From an uncultured Bacteroidales bacterium (GTDB lineage Bacteria > Bacteroidota > Bacteroidia > Bacteroidales > Paludibacteraceae): a stretch of DNA of 64,000 nt. Below are positions 44,477-54,373 of the stretch, one piece after another. Below the pieces are notes generated by a model. The model did no database searches. It saw only the letters and a program-made list of their open reading frames with translations, and had not been told where the DNA came from. Positions within the stretch are counted from its first letter, which is position 1. Each line of letters starts with the position of its first letter. The translations under genes were made by a program, and so were the position numbers. The stretch is from contig CACXYM010000008.1 in assembly GCA_902771935.1 (NCBI GenBank), positions 1-64,000 of the forward strand, given 5' to 3'.

Positions 44477-45403
44477 TTATCTATGATTGGCCTTGGGCAA
44501 ATGAATCTCGTCGCCCCAAATATAGTCACACTCATCCGGATGAAACGGTGCTATACCACCGTGATGGAAGAAAGTATATTCGCCAAAATAAATGCGACCA
44601 TCTACCTCATACAAATCAACCCGCACTTCCGGCAAGCCTTTAGAAAGTTTGGCAGCTAGCTCTTTCATTTGCTCAAACATCTGTGGCTTCCCAATCTCTT
44701 TACCCGACATAGGATGACGTTGTGTTATATCCAGATGATTAAAGTCTGCATCAAAATAATCAAACTTAACCTCTCCACCCGATTGACGCTCGGTCGCGAT
44801 AAACAGATACTTCACTACTCCATCAAAGCAGAAAAACTTATAATCGCGTAATTCACCAGTTGCATCTTCCAAATATTGTTCCGCAAACACACAGCGTTTT
44901 ACATTCTTATACGGCCATTCACGACCTGCCTTTGAGGTATCCTTACATAGTGATTGATTGATACGTTTGATCCATTTTGCCTTGTCTATCTTAGATTTAT
45001 CCTTGCAAATAAGAACTCCATTATTTCCACTATCATGATTTGTCTTGAGCACAAATCGATCTGGCAGTTTTTCCCACTCTATATCCTCAGCTCTATTCCA
45101 CACTCCCAAAACCGGTGCCACAAACTCTTTACCGACTCGCTCACTAACTAATTCCTTCACTCTATATTTATCCACCATCTCTGTCCACATTGGATCACGG
45201 TAATAGAGTTTCAACCATTGCAATTTCTCTGTATATCGTTGTGGATTTTCCAAATTAATAGCACGCCCATGATTGAGATAATAATCCCAGCGAATAAACG
45301 TTTCATCTGACAACCATCCTCCGAAACGTGTCAATAACGCATCTAAAAAATGCTTGGGATTATAGAATAGCGAATGTATCGCATTATATACAGGTCTTTT
45401 CAT
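44477..45403 (-). CDS. TupA-like ATP-grasp protein
   Basis: A 308-residue TupA-like ATP-grasp fold protein of the type found in teichuronopeptide and glycan clusters. It has VLKTNHDSGNNGVLICKDKS (ATP lid), CVFAEQYLEDATGELRDYKFFCFDGVVKYLF and RVDLYEVDGRIYFGEYTFFHHGG (metal ligands). The role is probably an amide or ester addition to the glycan. A second copy of the family lies at 56348, with about the same length but clearly diverged. Confidence 0.8.
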   Translation of the reverse strand: MKRPVYNAIHSLFYNPKHFLDALLTRFGGWLSDETFIRWDYYLNHGRAINLENPQRYTEKLQWLKLYYRDPMWTEMVDKYRVKELVSERVGKEFVAPVLGVWNRAEDIEWEKLPDRFVLKTNHDSGNNGVLICKDKSKIDKAKWIKRINQSLCKDTSKAGREWPYKNVKRCVFAEQYLEDATGELRDYKFFCFDGVVKYLFIATERQSGGEVKFDYFDADFNHLDITQRHPMSGKEIGKPQMFEQMKELAAKLSKGLPEVRVDLYEVDGRIYFGEYTFFHHGGIAPFHPDECDYIWGDEIHLPKANHR

Positions 45404-45414
45404 GTAATAACTAG

Positions 45415-46530
45415 TTAATGAATTAAGGAATTATAGATTTTAAATAAGGTATCTATGTGCGTATGTATAGAATATTTAGCACGAACAGCCTCCATAGCTA
45501 GTGAACAATCAGTTTGCAATTGTTTTTTCTGGGTTTTGATATCATCAAGTAGATTAGCCATCTTATCCGCGCAATCCTCTGGATTGTCTGTTTTGTAAAA
45601 GCGTACAGATTGGTTCTCATTTGGTAGTCCCAAATTGCACACCTCGGTCATTACCGGCCAATCATTGACGACGATTGGAAGTCCAGCAGCGACTGCCTCA
45701 ATTACAGCTATGCCAAATGTATCATGTTCTGTACTATACACAAAGCCATCCATCGTTTTTAACAGATCAGGAACATCCTCGCGTCCTCCGAAGAAATGCA
45801 CATTCTTCAATTGGTTATCCTCACAATACTTCACACACTCATCGTATCTCGCAGGCTCTGCCTCATCTCTCCTCCCAATAAAATAAAAATCAAAATCCTC
45901 TTTATTATCTTTTAATTTATGAATCGCCTCGCAAACCACCATCTGCGATCTTCCCTTTATAAAATTACCCACCATGCACAATCGTATCTTCCCATCATTC
46001 TTTAAGTCTCTAACTTCCTCACTCATTTGATTGAACTTCGTGAAATCAATCCCATTATACACCACTTGCAACTTATTCTCCTTTGACAGATGCCACTTTT
46101 TCTCATAATACCGCTTCTGATACTCACTTACGCAGATTATCTTTTCGCTTGCGGCATACACTATTTTTCGCATCCACCATGAGGCATCCGCGAACATATG
46201 ACCATGAAACGAGGATATTATCTTTATTCCTGTCCCGAGTAACGCAAAAGACAACAATAGCGTATTAGATGGGGTCTGCGAATGAACCATTGTTATATGC
46301 TCCTGCAACAAAGTTCGACGGATATTCCACAAATAACGAAGGAAGCCCGGCTTCTTCCGTATCTGAATCATCGGGGCTTCAGCTTCGCGGAATGCATCTG
46401 ACATATTTCCCTCATGCCGATATACACACACAAAGTTATACGGCACTTGCTTATGCTGCCGACAGATATCCAATATGAGGCTTTCGGCTCCACCTCTATT
46501 CAACGCTCCTATAAAATATGCTACTTTCAT
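45415..46530 (-). CDS. GT4 family glycosyltransferase
   Basis: A 371-residue glycosyltransferase from MKVAYFIGALNRGGAESLI. GT-B folds: GALNRGGAES at the N-terminus, KIRLCMVGNFIKGRSQMVV in the hinge and DGFVYSTEHDTFGIAVIEAVAAGLPIV with the E-x7-E site. The start was chosen for its ATGA overlap with the upstream gene at 46527. It adds a sugar to the growing unit. Confidence 0.85.
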   Translation of the reverse strand: MKVAYFIGALNRGGAESLILDICRQHKQVPYNFVCVYRHEGNMSDAFREAEAPMIQIRKKPGFLRYLWNIRRTLLQEHITMVHSQTPSNTLLLSFALLGTGIKIISSFHGHMFADASWWMRKIVYAASEKIICVSEYQKRYYEKKWHLSKENKLQVVYNGIDFTKFNQMSEEVRDLKNDGKIRLCMVGNFIKGRSQMVVCEAIHKLKDNKEDFDFYFIGRRDEAEPARYDECVKYCEDNQLKNVHFFGGREDVPDLLKTMDGFVYSTEHDTFGIAVIEAVAAGLPIVVNDWPVMTEVCNLGLPNENQSVRFYKTDNPEDCADKMANLLDDIKTQKKQLQTDCSLAMEAVRAKYSIHTHIDTLFKIYNSLIH

Positions 46531-47519
46531 TTTCTCATATGCATAAGCGCGCAATAGATACGCGGACCAAACAAATTAATCATACGAGCACGACGAGAAT
46601 ACGTTTTACCTTGGTTGGCTATAGTCAGCGGGAACACATTAAATTCTCGCATTCGTTCAATATATTCATTTCGTTGTGAGTAAAAATTCAAAGCGACATC
46701 AGTCAAGATACCTGCAACCATTCGACTTCGCATATTTCTTAACCATTGACAATCCGGATATTGCTCGATATACTTTTTATATTGACCTACAATTGTCAAT
46801 CTGTCCTCTAAATTCTTACGAATTTTTATCTTATCTCCCTGTACTTTTGTTATACTCCCTTGCCGAACCAAATAGTTATATACAACCGTTGTCGTACTAT
46901 TTACTCGCTTCGCCGCAAGCATCATTCGCGGAAGCCATTCTGTGTCTTCGAAATGAATTCCTTCGTAAAATGTATTGACAATGTCTTTACAAATAATAAA
47001 TTGCCATGCATAGCACGCATATCCCATCCTTGTATTTAAATACGTTTCCCCATTTACAACCTCACTCTTCTTGTCCATATATCTCGGAGCTTTATTCGGT
47101 TCAAACACCTCATAATCTCCCTCACTTTCTAACTTTCTCACTCCCTCATTCTTTAAACGTACATTCTGATAATCAAATCGCAACACATCTAATTGCTCAC
47201 GCTCCACTTGTTCCATCAGGGTTCCCAGCACATTCGGTTCAATATAATCATCCGAATCCACAAATAGAATATACTCACCTATCGCCACCTCAATTCCGGA
47301 ATTACGCGCAGCAGACAATCCACCATTCTCACGATGTACCACTCTTATATTATCATGCTTCTTGGCATAACTATCACATATTTTGGGGCATTCGTCAGGA
47401 GAACCATCATCCACGAGGATTACCTCATAATCCTCGTAATCCTGATTCAAGACACTATCTATGCACTTGCATAGATAATCTTCTACGTTGTAAACAGGCA
47501 TGATGATACTGAGCTTCAT
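46527..47519 (-). CDS. GT2 family glycosyltransferase
   Basis: A 330-residue GT-A enzyme. N-terminal MKLSIIMPVYNVEDYLCKCI, EVILVDDGSPDECPKI, LSAARNSGIEVAIGEYILFVDSDDYI (DxD). A word-like simple repeat encodes RLKNEGVRKLESEGDYEVFE. Inverting sugar transfer on the cytoplasmic side is expected. Confidence 0.85.
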   Translation of the reverse strand: MKLSIIMPVYNVEDYLCKCIDSVLNQDYEDYEVILVDDGSPDECPKICDSYAKKHDNIRVVHRENGGLSAARNSGIEVAIGEYILFVDSDDYIEPNVLGTLMEQVEREQLDVLRFDYQNVRLKNEGVRKLESEGDYEVFEPNKAPRYMDKKSEVVNGETYLNTRMGYACYAWQFIICKDIVNTFYEGIHFEDTEWLPRMMLAAKRVNSTTTVVYNYLVRQGSITKVQGDKIKIRKNLEDRLTIVGQYKKYIEQYPDCQWLRNMRSRMVAGILTDVALNFYSQRNEYIERMREFNVFPLTIANQGKTYSRRARMINLFGPRIYCALMHMRK

Positions 47520-48679
47520 TTTACATACAAAACAGAAATCAACTTACATATTTTCTCCACATCCTCTATCTCTAAATCATAATACATCGGCAGACGCACC
47601 AATGTATCGGCATATCGATCACATTCCGACAGGTCGCGACCATCATGTTTGTCTTGATAATATGCGCTACTGTGCAGACTCAAATAATGGAACACAGCCA
47701 TGATGCCATTATCTTTTAAATGCTGAATTAATGCCGTTCGTTTATCTAAATCCGGCAAAATAAGATAAAACATGTGGGCATTATCGGATGCATATTCAGG
47801 GATATCTGGCAAGGAGAAATATCCTTTGTCTGCTAATGGCAGGAGGAGTTTATAGTAAGTCTCCCAAAGGGACTTACGTTTGGACTGGATTTCGTCAAGA
47901 TTTTCTAATTGTGCCCAGAGGAAGGCTGCATTGATTTCTGCGGGCAAGAAAGACGAGCCCATATCTACCCAACCGTATTTGTTCACTTCACCACGGAAGA
48001 ACTCTGCACGATTGGTCCCCTTCTCCCAGATTATTTCAGCGCGACGGATAAAGCGTTCGTCATTAACTACCAACAAACCGCCTTCACCTCCGGCAGTGAT
48101 ATTCTTTGTCTCGTGGAACGAAAAGGCCGCGAGGTGTCCGATGGAGCCTAACGGCATTAGTGATTTGTAATTGGTCATTGGTGATTTATAATAACTATCG
48201 ATGGCTTGGGCTGCATCTTCGACGACGAGGAGGTTATGGCGATTGGCAATCTCCATAATCTTATCCATATCACATGCGACACCGGCATAGTGAACCGGTA
48301 CTATAACTTTAGTACGCGGAGTGATAAGGGATTCAATGGTTTCTGCATCAAGATTAGGATTGCGCTTCATGGAATCCGCAAAAACGACTTTCGCTCCTTC
48401 GCGGAGGAACGCCAATGCCGTGCTGACGAACGTATAACTCGGGATAATTACTTCATCCCCTGGTTTCAAGTCGCACAACATTGCGCACATCTCCAATGCA
48501 TCAGTACCTGATGTGGTTAGCAAACACTTCTTAAAACCATAGCGTTCCTCAAAGAACTGCTGACAGCGTTTAGTAAACTCTCCGTTACCGGATAGTTTTC
48601 CAGTTTGGACAGCCTCCAGCATATACTTTGTTTCCTTCCCTGTCAAGTGTGGTTTATTAAATGGAATGGCATTCATCAT
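47516..48679 (-). CDS. wecE: dTDP-4-amino-4,6-dideoxygalactose transaminase
   Basis: A 387-residue DegT/DnrJ/EryC1 aminotransferase close to RffA/WecE of E. coli. PLP-lysine loop FSFHETKNITAGGEGG (Lys near 203), VEDAAQAID and VHYAGVACDMD are conserved. It should make dTDP-4-amino-4,6-dideoxygalactose from the keto sugar and glutamate. A short insertion (SPMTNYKSLM, near 175) comes from a word-like simple repeat and is absent from relatives. The matching acetyltransferase is at 51862. Confidence 0.9.
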   Translation of the reverse strand: MMNAIPFNKPHLTGKETKYMLEAVQTGKLSGNGEFTKRCQQFFEERYGFKKCLLTTSGTDALEMCAMLCDLKPGDEVIIPSYTFVSTALAFLREGAKVVFADSMKRNPNLDAETIESLITPRTKVIVPVHYAGVACDMDKIMEIANRHNLLVVEDAAQAIDSYYKSPMTNYKSLMPLGSIGHLAAFSFHETKNITAGGEGGLLVVNDERFIRRAEIIWEKGTNRAEFFRGEVNKYGWVDMGSSFLPAEINAAFLWAQLENLDEIQSKRKSLWETYYKLLLPLADKGYFSLPDIPEYASDNAHMFYLILPDLDKRTALIQHLKDNGIMAVFHYLSLHSSAYYQDKHDGRDLSECDRYADTLVRLPMYYDLEIEDVEKICKLISVLYVK

Positions 48680-50160
48680 TTTTCCAATATTTTAAAGTCA
48701 GCATTATAATATTCTTGTAATCCTTTATTTCTAAAATCATCCGGATTAGTCTTATCAATATTTGATATCATATAAGGGAAATATATTTCTTCCACCACTT
48801 TCTTCGACCCCACACATTTATTAATAGCAGTACGAAGATACGAATAGGTATTCTTCCATTGCGGTGCCTCATATTCATCAATATAGAGCAACTCCGTTCG
48901 TCCATTTCCCGCCTCATGCTGTACCAAAGCATTTCGTGCACAGATAAACTCGTGATAGCGTTTTACCTCCGGATACTCTCTAGCTATCTCACATACTGCG
49001 AAAATGCTCCATCCCACAAAACTGCATATTACCAATGCTGTTACCAATCTAGATTTATTTTCAGCTATTCGATACCCCAATAGACATCCCACATAGCATA
49101 AATAAGCCGCCATAGCAAACGAGATATAACTCATACTTCGCAATGGAGGATAGTATCCTGTGCCATAGACGCATGCTGTTACTGCGATAAAGATGAAAAC
49201 GGCTAATAAAATAGTTGCTATCAAAATACGTTTCCCAACTTTATCCAACACGATGACCACCTCGTTATCGCGCAGCATTTTACCAACATACATAAATATT
49301 GGCAACAGCCCCAACCAATATATTCCCCTGGAAATTAAACGTATGTCAAAAATCACATTAGCAATTATGGTCTTCTTGACAAAAAGAACGAAATTAAAGT
49401 CATGCATAAAGCCAACCATATCCTCTCCGTTCTGCATACGTACTTTATTACCAGGAGCAACTATCATAGCAATAAACCCTATTCCCAAAATAGCACATAC
49501 TGTAAAAGCTAACCAGTGCTTACAAAATGCTTCTTTAAATGACAACAATCTGGAATCTCGCACGACATCGCGCAACCATAGCAATCCTAATACCATCAAC
49601 ACGAGTGGTGTATAGTTTTCTGCCGAACCACTTATGTATAGTGCGCACAATATTGCCGCTATTGCATTAATCCATTCTTTCCATTTGGCTATATAAATCA
49701 CATAGAATAGTAGTAGTGTGGCATATATTTCCAAGAAATATCCTGCGCAACACAACCAATAGAACGTACTAATCTCAAATACAGACATGATGGCGATGTT
49801 AGTTATGAGAACAGTAATTGCTATTCGATTAGTGACATCCTTGATGTGTAGTACATCCCTCGCATATAGATACAACACACCATATCCAAGCAAAAGATGT
49901 AGTACTGTCAAAGGGAAAAGAGTAGATGAGTGTCCAAATAGTATAAACAAACATCCATTAACTAAGAATGTGGAAAACCTTCCTTGCCATGTCATATACA
50001 TATGGTAGGCCCATTGCCATGGAGAAACATTTGAAGTATCCACAACAAATCCGTAGTCATCCAATGACAGCGTATTATACCATCCTAGCATAAGCAAATA
50101 CCCCGTGGAGATTAATGCAGCAAGGATTATTAAGATTCTCCGACAAACTTCCTTATTCAT
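48676..50160 (-). CDS. Multi-pass membrane protein, DUF6056-like GT-C
   Basis: A 494-residue protein with about 11 membrane helices and an early periplasmic loop (WYNTLSLDDYGFVVDTSNVS) with the Asp-Asp typical of GT-C glycosyltransferases, then a C-terminal soluble domain of about 100 residues. Related proteins in Gtr-type modules add side-chain sugars from undecaprenyl phosphate outside the membrane. Start overlaps the end of the extended acyltransferase frame by ATGA. Confidence 0.7.
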   Translation of the reverse strand: MNKEVCRRILIILAALISTGYLLMLGWYNTLSLDDYGFVVDTSNVSPWQWAYHMYMTWQGRFSTFLVNGCLFILFGHSSTLFPLTVLHLLLGYGVLYLYARDVLHIKDVTNRIAITVLITNIAIMSVFEISTFYWLCCAGYFLEIYATLLLFYVIYIAKWKEWINAIAAILCALYISGSAENYTPLVLMVLGLLWLRDVVRDSRLLSFKEAFCKHWLAFTVCAILGIGFIAMIVAPGNKVRMQNGEDMVGFMHDFNFVLFVKKTIIANVIFDIRLISRGIYWLGLLPIFMYVGKMLRDNEVVIVLDKVGKRILIATILLAVFIFIAVTACVYGTGYYPPLRSMSYISFAMAAYLCYVGCLLGYRIAENKSRLVTALVICSFVGWSIFAVCEIAREYPEVKRYHEFICARNALVQHEAGNGRTELLYIDEYEAPQWKNTYSYLRTAINKCVGSKKVVEEIYFPYMISNIDKTNPDDFRNKGLQEYYNADFKILEK

Positions 50161-50262
50161 TTAATTAGTATTATTTTCTGTAACTTATATATTCCCACTT
50201 TATTTTTAATCAATTCTATCGCAACACTAAGCATGAGGCAAAATATGGCGAGAAGAACGAAG

Positions 50263-51198
50263 TTACCCCCCCCGAAGCCATTCGCACTCATGCAACCTAG
50301 GCACATTAAAGAACGAATGAATCAGATACATATTCATCGAGTACTTTCCAAGGAAAGCCCCACCTCTCATGAGAGTCGAGGAATTTCTACATATAAAAAT
50401 CACACTTAACACAATGGATATAGTTACTATAGCATCAACTCTCAACTCATTTAAATCAGATAATTTACTTCTTAATAAGATTGCCAATCCTAAAAATATA
50501 AGAGATATAAGAGCATATGATATTTTTGCCTTCGTATCTGCAAAAGTAATCTTATCGAGTTTTCCTTCAAATAATTTCCAGTAGATGCCAACTATAAAAG
50601 GAAATAACCAAATATTTAACTCAATGATTCGGAATGTGTATGCATCTCCTAATAGCAAATATACCACGCTTATTACAAAAGCTAAAATAGGCACCCGCTT
50701 TATGACTTCGTATAATAGGGGAAAGATTAAGTACAGCACCAATATTAACTGATTAAACCACCAAGTTCTTATGTATGAACATCCTCCATTGATACCTAGT
50801 ATTTCGAAAAGAATTCGTTTTGGTATATTAAGTCCGGCGTACGCAATATCAAATGTCCTCCCTAAAATAAAAACACCGAATGGGATAAACAGCAACAAAA
50901 TAAACCAATAGTTGGTGTAAAATTTTATAAGTCGATTCAGCACAAAACGTAATTTACCTTTCGTATTTGTAGTATTTTCATATCCAGCCGACAGTCCATA
51001 TCCTGAACAAAAAAGGAATATGGCTACACAAATCTTTCCAAAATTACCTATCCATGCAAATATTCCGGTATAAGGTACAACTCCATCTATTGGACATCCG
51101 TATAAGTGATGACATAACATAGCGAATATCGCTATGCCCTTCAAAAAATTAGTGTCCTGCTTAGACAAAGAAAAAATATTTACATTTTGTTCATCCAC
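50263..51198 (-). CDS. Acyltransferase 3, truncated by poly-G slippage
   Basis: 311 residues from a GTG at 51198 (VDEQNVNIFSLSKQDTNFLKG); the frame with an ATG at 51225 is also open. A multi-pass acyltransferase-3 protein: CHHLYG holds the active His, then several helices, ending prematurely at LHECEWLRGG. A run of eight G (50266-50273) lies just before the stop. With one G fewer the frame continues GGNFVLLAIFCLMLSVAIEL, a last membrane helix, to a stop at 50157 overlapping the next ATG by ATGA. The OFF state appears to be present here. It would acetylate a sugar when ON. Confidence 0.8.
   Translation of the reverse strand: MDEQNVNIFSLSKQDTNFLKGIAIFAMLCHHLYGCPIDGVVPYTGIFAWIGNFGKICVAIFLFCSGYGLSAGYENTTNTKGKLRFVLNRLIKFYTNYWFILLLFIPFGVFILGRTFDIAYAGLNIPKRILFEILGINGGCSYIRTWWFNQLILVLYLIFPLLYEVIKRVPILAFVISVVYLLLGDAYTFRIIELNIWLFPFIVGIYWKLFEGKLDKITFADTKAKISYALISLIFLGLAILLRSKLSDLNELRVDAIVTISIVLSVIFICRNSSTLMRGGAFLGKYSMNMYLIHSFFNVPRLHECEWLRGG
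50266..50273 (-). repeat. Poly-G tract (8) at an acyltransferase gene end
   Basis: Eight C on the plus strand immediately before the premature stop. Loss of one G, or gain of two, would join the coding frame to the extension. Confidence 0.85.
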
Positions 51199-51533
51199 TA
51201 TACAAAAAACAATATTACTCCACAAATTATTACTCCTATCGCGATTCCTTTTCGCAGCGTTATTCTTTCTTTAAATAAGATAAAAGCCATACACGGCACA
51301 AAGAGATAACTTAATGATTCTATTGTGCTTACTTCCTTCACTTGCACTCCTTTACTCATGCACCATATATTTAGCATCAGACTCCCAGTCATAATAGCAT
51401 AGCCACCTATCACCCAGGGATTGAAATACTGCCTCCAAAAACCGACATAGTTCTGTCGTGCACCTTGCTTTAGCAACATCTGTGCACCGGCTGCTGCAAA
51501 AACGGATAATATGACGAGAATATAGTATATCAT
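51198..51533 (-). CDS. SMR-type half-flippase (ArnF/EamA-like)
   Basis: A 111-residue protein with four membrane helices in the SMR/EamA half-size form (IYYILVILSVFAAAGAQMLLKQGARQ, then VSTIESLSYLFVPCMAFILFKERI). Like ArnE/ArnF, pairs of such proteins flip undecaprenyl-phosphate-linked sugars. It overlaps the sister gene at 51530 by 4 bp. Confidence 0.75.
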   Translation of the reverse strand: MIYYILVILSVFAAAGAQMLLKQGARQNYVGFWRQYFNPWVIGGYAIMTGSLMLNIWCMSKGVQVKEVSTIESLSYLFVPCMAFILFKERITLRKGIAIGVIICGVILFFV

Positions 51534-51871
51534 TCTTTAGCGTACAACGCAATACCTACAATTATTACACAAGCACCTAATATATTCATTGTCGTAATCA
51601 CTTCGCCAAAGACCGCAAATGCAAGCAACATCACGAATATCAAGCTCGTGCCTTTAAACATATAGGCGGTGCTCAGTTCAACGCGTTTCAACACTTGCTG
51701 CCAACAGATTGCATATAGTCCCATCACGCCAATTGCTGCAGCTAAACCGATGCAATACGCAAACGATAAAAACTCTTGCTGCGCGGCATACTTTGTAAAT
51801 AGCGTTACACAAGCATACAGCAAGTTAATGCCTATCAATACTCCATATTTCGTTATTGCATTCACAACCAC
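51530..51871 (-). CDS. SMR-type half-flippase (ArnE/EamA-like)
   Basis: A 113-residue four-helix protein, the first of a tandem pair with the gene at 51198. It contains GLYAICWQQVLKRVELSTAYMFKGTSLIF and ends CVIIVGIALYAKE. A heterodimeric carrier for a lipid-linked sugar is the likely role, together with the GtrB-like transferase at 52554. Confidence 0.75.
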   Translation of the reverse strand: MVVNAITKYGVLIGINLLYACVTLFTKYAAQQEFLSFAYCIGLAAAIGVMGLYAICWQQVLKRVELSTAYMFKGTSLIFVMLLAFAVFGEVITTMNILGACVIIVGIALYAKE

Positions 51872-52554
51872 CAGTGATAAATCGGTGTCGTCGATTTCTT
51901 AACAAACCCGTTCTTCTCGTACCATCGGCACGCACCCTTATTCGCAGCTTGGGTCGCCACATCAATAGTCGTCACACCTTTGTGATAAAGATAATACTCT
52001 AAAGTGGACATAATCATCGTGCCGATTCCTTGATGTTGGGCATCCGTATCCACCGCCACCAATCCAATATGCGCTTTGTAGCCCTGATAATCCACAGTTA
52101 TCATTCCTTGCGCTTTTCCATCCGGGCAATACACAAAGATCTGCTTATTCGTACCTTCTTGCGGACATGCGTTCTCAATCCACCTGCGATATAACTGTTC
52201 ATAACTTCCCTTCGGTAATCGCTCATCTAATTTGAAACGCGAATAACCTCCGCTCACCAAAGTCAGTTTATACAACGATGCACTCGGTTTAGGTTGCAGA
52301 TAAAGCATCACATCCTTACTCTCAACTTTATTCTCGCAGCTCTTACTATACAATATTTTCTCATCCACCAACTCCGCACCTTTCACATCAAAGGTAAGTC
52401 CATCCATACAGAACACATATATCAATTTATACTGACTTTTCAGTTTTTCATACTGCGTCGCCAACTCCTTGGCATCGTCCGATGTCTGTATATCAGCTCT
52501 TCCTATCCGCAGACCGAAGAACGCGCTATCCCACTCTAACGTACGAATTTCCAT
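51862..52554 (-). CDS. wecD: TDP-fucosamine acetyltransferase-like GNAT
   Basis: A 230-residue GNAT protein similar to WecD/RffC. The N-terminus MEIRTLEWDSAFFGLRIGRA is characteristic. The acetyl-CoA site is VAVDTDAQHQGIGTMIMSTLEYYL (Q/RxxGxG/A). It should acetylate dTDP-4-amino-4,6-dideoxygalactose made by the transaminase at 47516. Overlaps by 10 bp with the flippase gene. Confidence 0.85.
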   Translation of the reverse strand: MEIRTLEWDSAFFGLRIGRADIQTSDDAKELATQYEKLKSQYKLIYVFCMDGLTFDVKGAELVDEKILYSKSCENKVESKDVMLYLQPKPSASLYKLTLVSGGYSRFKLDERLPKGSYEQLYRRWIENACPQEGTNKQIFVYCPDGKAQGMITVDYQGYKAHIGLVAVDTDAQHQGIGTMIMSTLEYYLYHKGVTTIDVATQAANKGACRWYEKNGFVKKSTTPIYHWWL

Positions 52555-53486
52555 CAGTCGATATTGAGTTTTTCGTTCACGATAAATGTTGGCCTATCTT
52601 TCGCCTTTTCAAACAACTTACCCAAATATATTCCCACAACACCTATTAGCGAAATGATGATTCCGCCAAGCAACCAAAGTGAAATAATCAAGCTAGCAAA
52701 ACCCATGACTTCGATTAATCCCATAAAATAACGTACAATGAACACGATACCCACAATGAAGGCAGCCAATGTTACTAACAACCCCATTTGAACCATGAGA
52801 CGCATGGGTTTATCAGAGAAGGAAATTATGGTATCGAAAGCTAATTGGAATAGACGGCTGAGGTTGTAGGTAGATTTGCCTTCTGCACGTTCATCATGCT
52901 GTATAGGCAGATAAGCGCGTTTGAAACCAACCCACTGTATTTGCGTTGGAAAATAACGCATAGCATCTCCCATGGAGAGTACCGCATTAATCACTTTGCG
53001 GTTATAGATACCGAAATTGGCAACCGAAGCGTCTTGTCTGGTTTCCGTGAGATATGAGAATACCTTATAAAACATTTGGGAACCCATTTTCTTAAACCAA
53101 CGATGTGAACGCTGAACACGTTGTGCCAATACTGAATCATACCCTTCTTGGGCTTTTTTATAAAGGTGAGGAATCTCTTCAGGACGATCTTGGAGGTCAC
53201 AATCCATGACGACAATCCACTCACCGGTTGCGTAAGAAAGACCGGCGGTAATGGCATAATGTTGACCAAAATTACGAGAGAGGTTCAGACCTTTGACACG
53301 CGGATTCTTCTTGCACTCGGCTTCTATAGCTGTCCAAGAATTATCCGGCGAGGCATCATTGACCAGAATGATCTCATAATCATCCGTGATTGAGGTAAGT
53401 GCTTCAACATTGCGCCGCACTAATTCAGCAACCAGGTTTGCTCCTCTATATACAGGTGACACCACTGATATTTTTGTTTGTTTCAT
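52554..53486 (-). CDS. GtrB-like polyprenyl-phosphate glycosyltransferase
   Basis: A 310-residue GT2 protein with an N-terminal GT-A domain (EIILVNDASPDNSW, VVMDCDLQDRPEEI with DxD) and two C-terminal membrane helices (about 230-285). This is the layout of GtrB, ArnC and dolichyl-phosphate mannose synthase-like enzymes that load a sugar on undecaprenyl phosphate. It works with the flippase pair just downstream. Confidence 0.85.
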   Translation of the reverse strand: MKQTKISVVSPVYRGANLVAELVRRNVEALTSITDDYEIILVNDASPDNSWTAIEAECKKNPRVKGLNLSRNFGQHYAITAGLSYATGEWIVVMDCDLQDRPEEIPHLYKKAQEGYDSVLAQRVQRSHRWFKKMGSQMFYKVFSYLTETRQDASVANFGIYNRKVINAVLSMGDAMRYFPTQIQWVGFKRAYLPIQHDERAEGKSTYNLSRLFQLAFDTIISFSDKPMRLMVQMGLLVTLAAFIVGIVFIVRYFMGLIEVMGFASLIISLWLLGGIIISLIGVVGIYLGKLFEKAKDRPTFIVNEKLNID

Positions 53487-54373
53487 ATTCTAAATATGCG
53501 TTTATACATCCTATATATTCTCGGCCATTTCAATCGCCATTTCAGCGATCCCGTCTGCAAACTATAATCAAATATTCCTACTAACTGCTTCGCCTCTTTT
53601 CGATACCGGCTATCAAACAAATAAGGATATAACCGTTGTATCATCTCTTTATCAAAGAACCGGCGGAACTTGATATTTTTAGCACGAGCCTCAGCAAACT
53701 TATCTACAAAATATGGGATATGCTTTTGCAATGGAGCCAGCCGATGCATAGCTCGATTCTCTGCATCTTGTATATAATATGCATAGGGCCTCATATAGGA
53801 AGCTCCTCCATGAAGCATCATTAACCGCCACCACATATCCAAATCTTCCCCATGTGTCATGCGCGTATCAAAAAGTCCCACCTCTATTGCATCATCCTTA
53901 TTTACGCACGCACTACTTCCGGTAAATGCCATCGTAGCATAATTCCATCCTGATACGCCTCGATAATAACTATCCTTCAATATCGGTTTCTCATCTCGAT
54001 TAATTTGTATGCATCCCAATCCATATATACTCTTCCCAGGATAATCTGCTATCAACCGCGTCATCTCCTTCAAAAAATCCTTATCCCATATATCATCCCC
54101 ATCCAAGAAGGCAATATAATCACCTTGAGCAACTAATATTCCGGCATTGCGAGCAGAACTCACGCCACCGTTTGGCTGCTCAAGTATTTGTAATTTGTAA
54201 TTGGTAATTGGTAATTTTGAGAAATACTCTTTTACTGTTAATAACGATTTATCCGTAGAGCCATCATTGATAACAATCAGCTCCCAGTCCTTATAGGTTT
54301 GGGCAACTACTGATTCTATCGTCGACACGATGGAATGTTCTTTATTATAGAGTGGAATTACAACGCTTATCAT
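53483..54373 (-). CDS. GT2 family glycosyltransferase
   Basis: A 296-residue GT-A protein (MISVVIPLYNKEHSI, ELIVINDGSTDKSL, YIAFLDGDDIWDKDFL). The simple-repeat words at 54190-54225 encode KLPITNYKLQILEQ in the catalytic domain without breaking the frame. Overlaps the genes on both sides by 4 bp. Confidence 0.85.
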   Translation of the reverse strand: MISVVIPLYNKEHSIVSTIESVVAQTYKDWELIVINDGSTDKSLLTVKEYFSKLPITNYKLQILEQPNGGVSSARNAGILVAQGDYIAFLDGDDIWDKDFLKEMTRLIADYPGKSIYGLGCIQINRDEKPILKDSYYRGVSGWNYATMAFTGSSACVNKDDAIEVGLFDTRMTHGEDLDMWWRLMMLHGGASYMRPYAYYIQDAENRAMHRLAPLQKHIPYFVDKFAEARAKNIKFRRFFDKEMIQRLYPYLFDSRYRKEAKQLVGIFDYSLQTGSLKWRLKWPRIYRMYKRIFRI

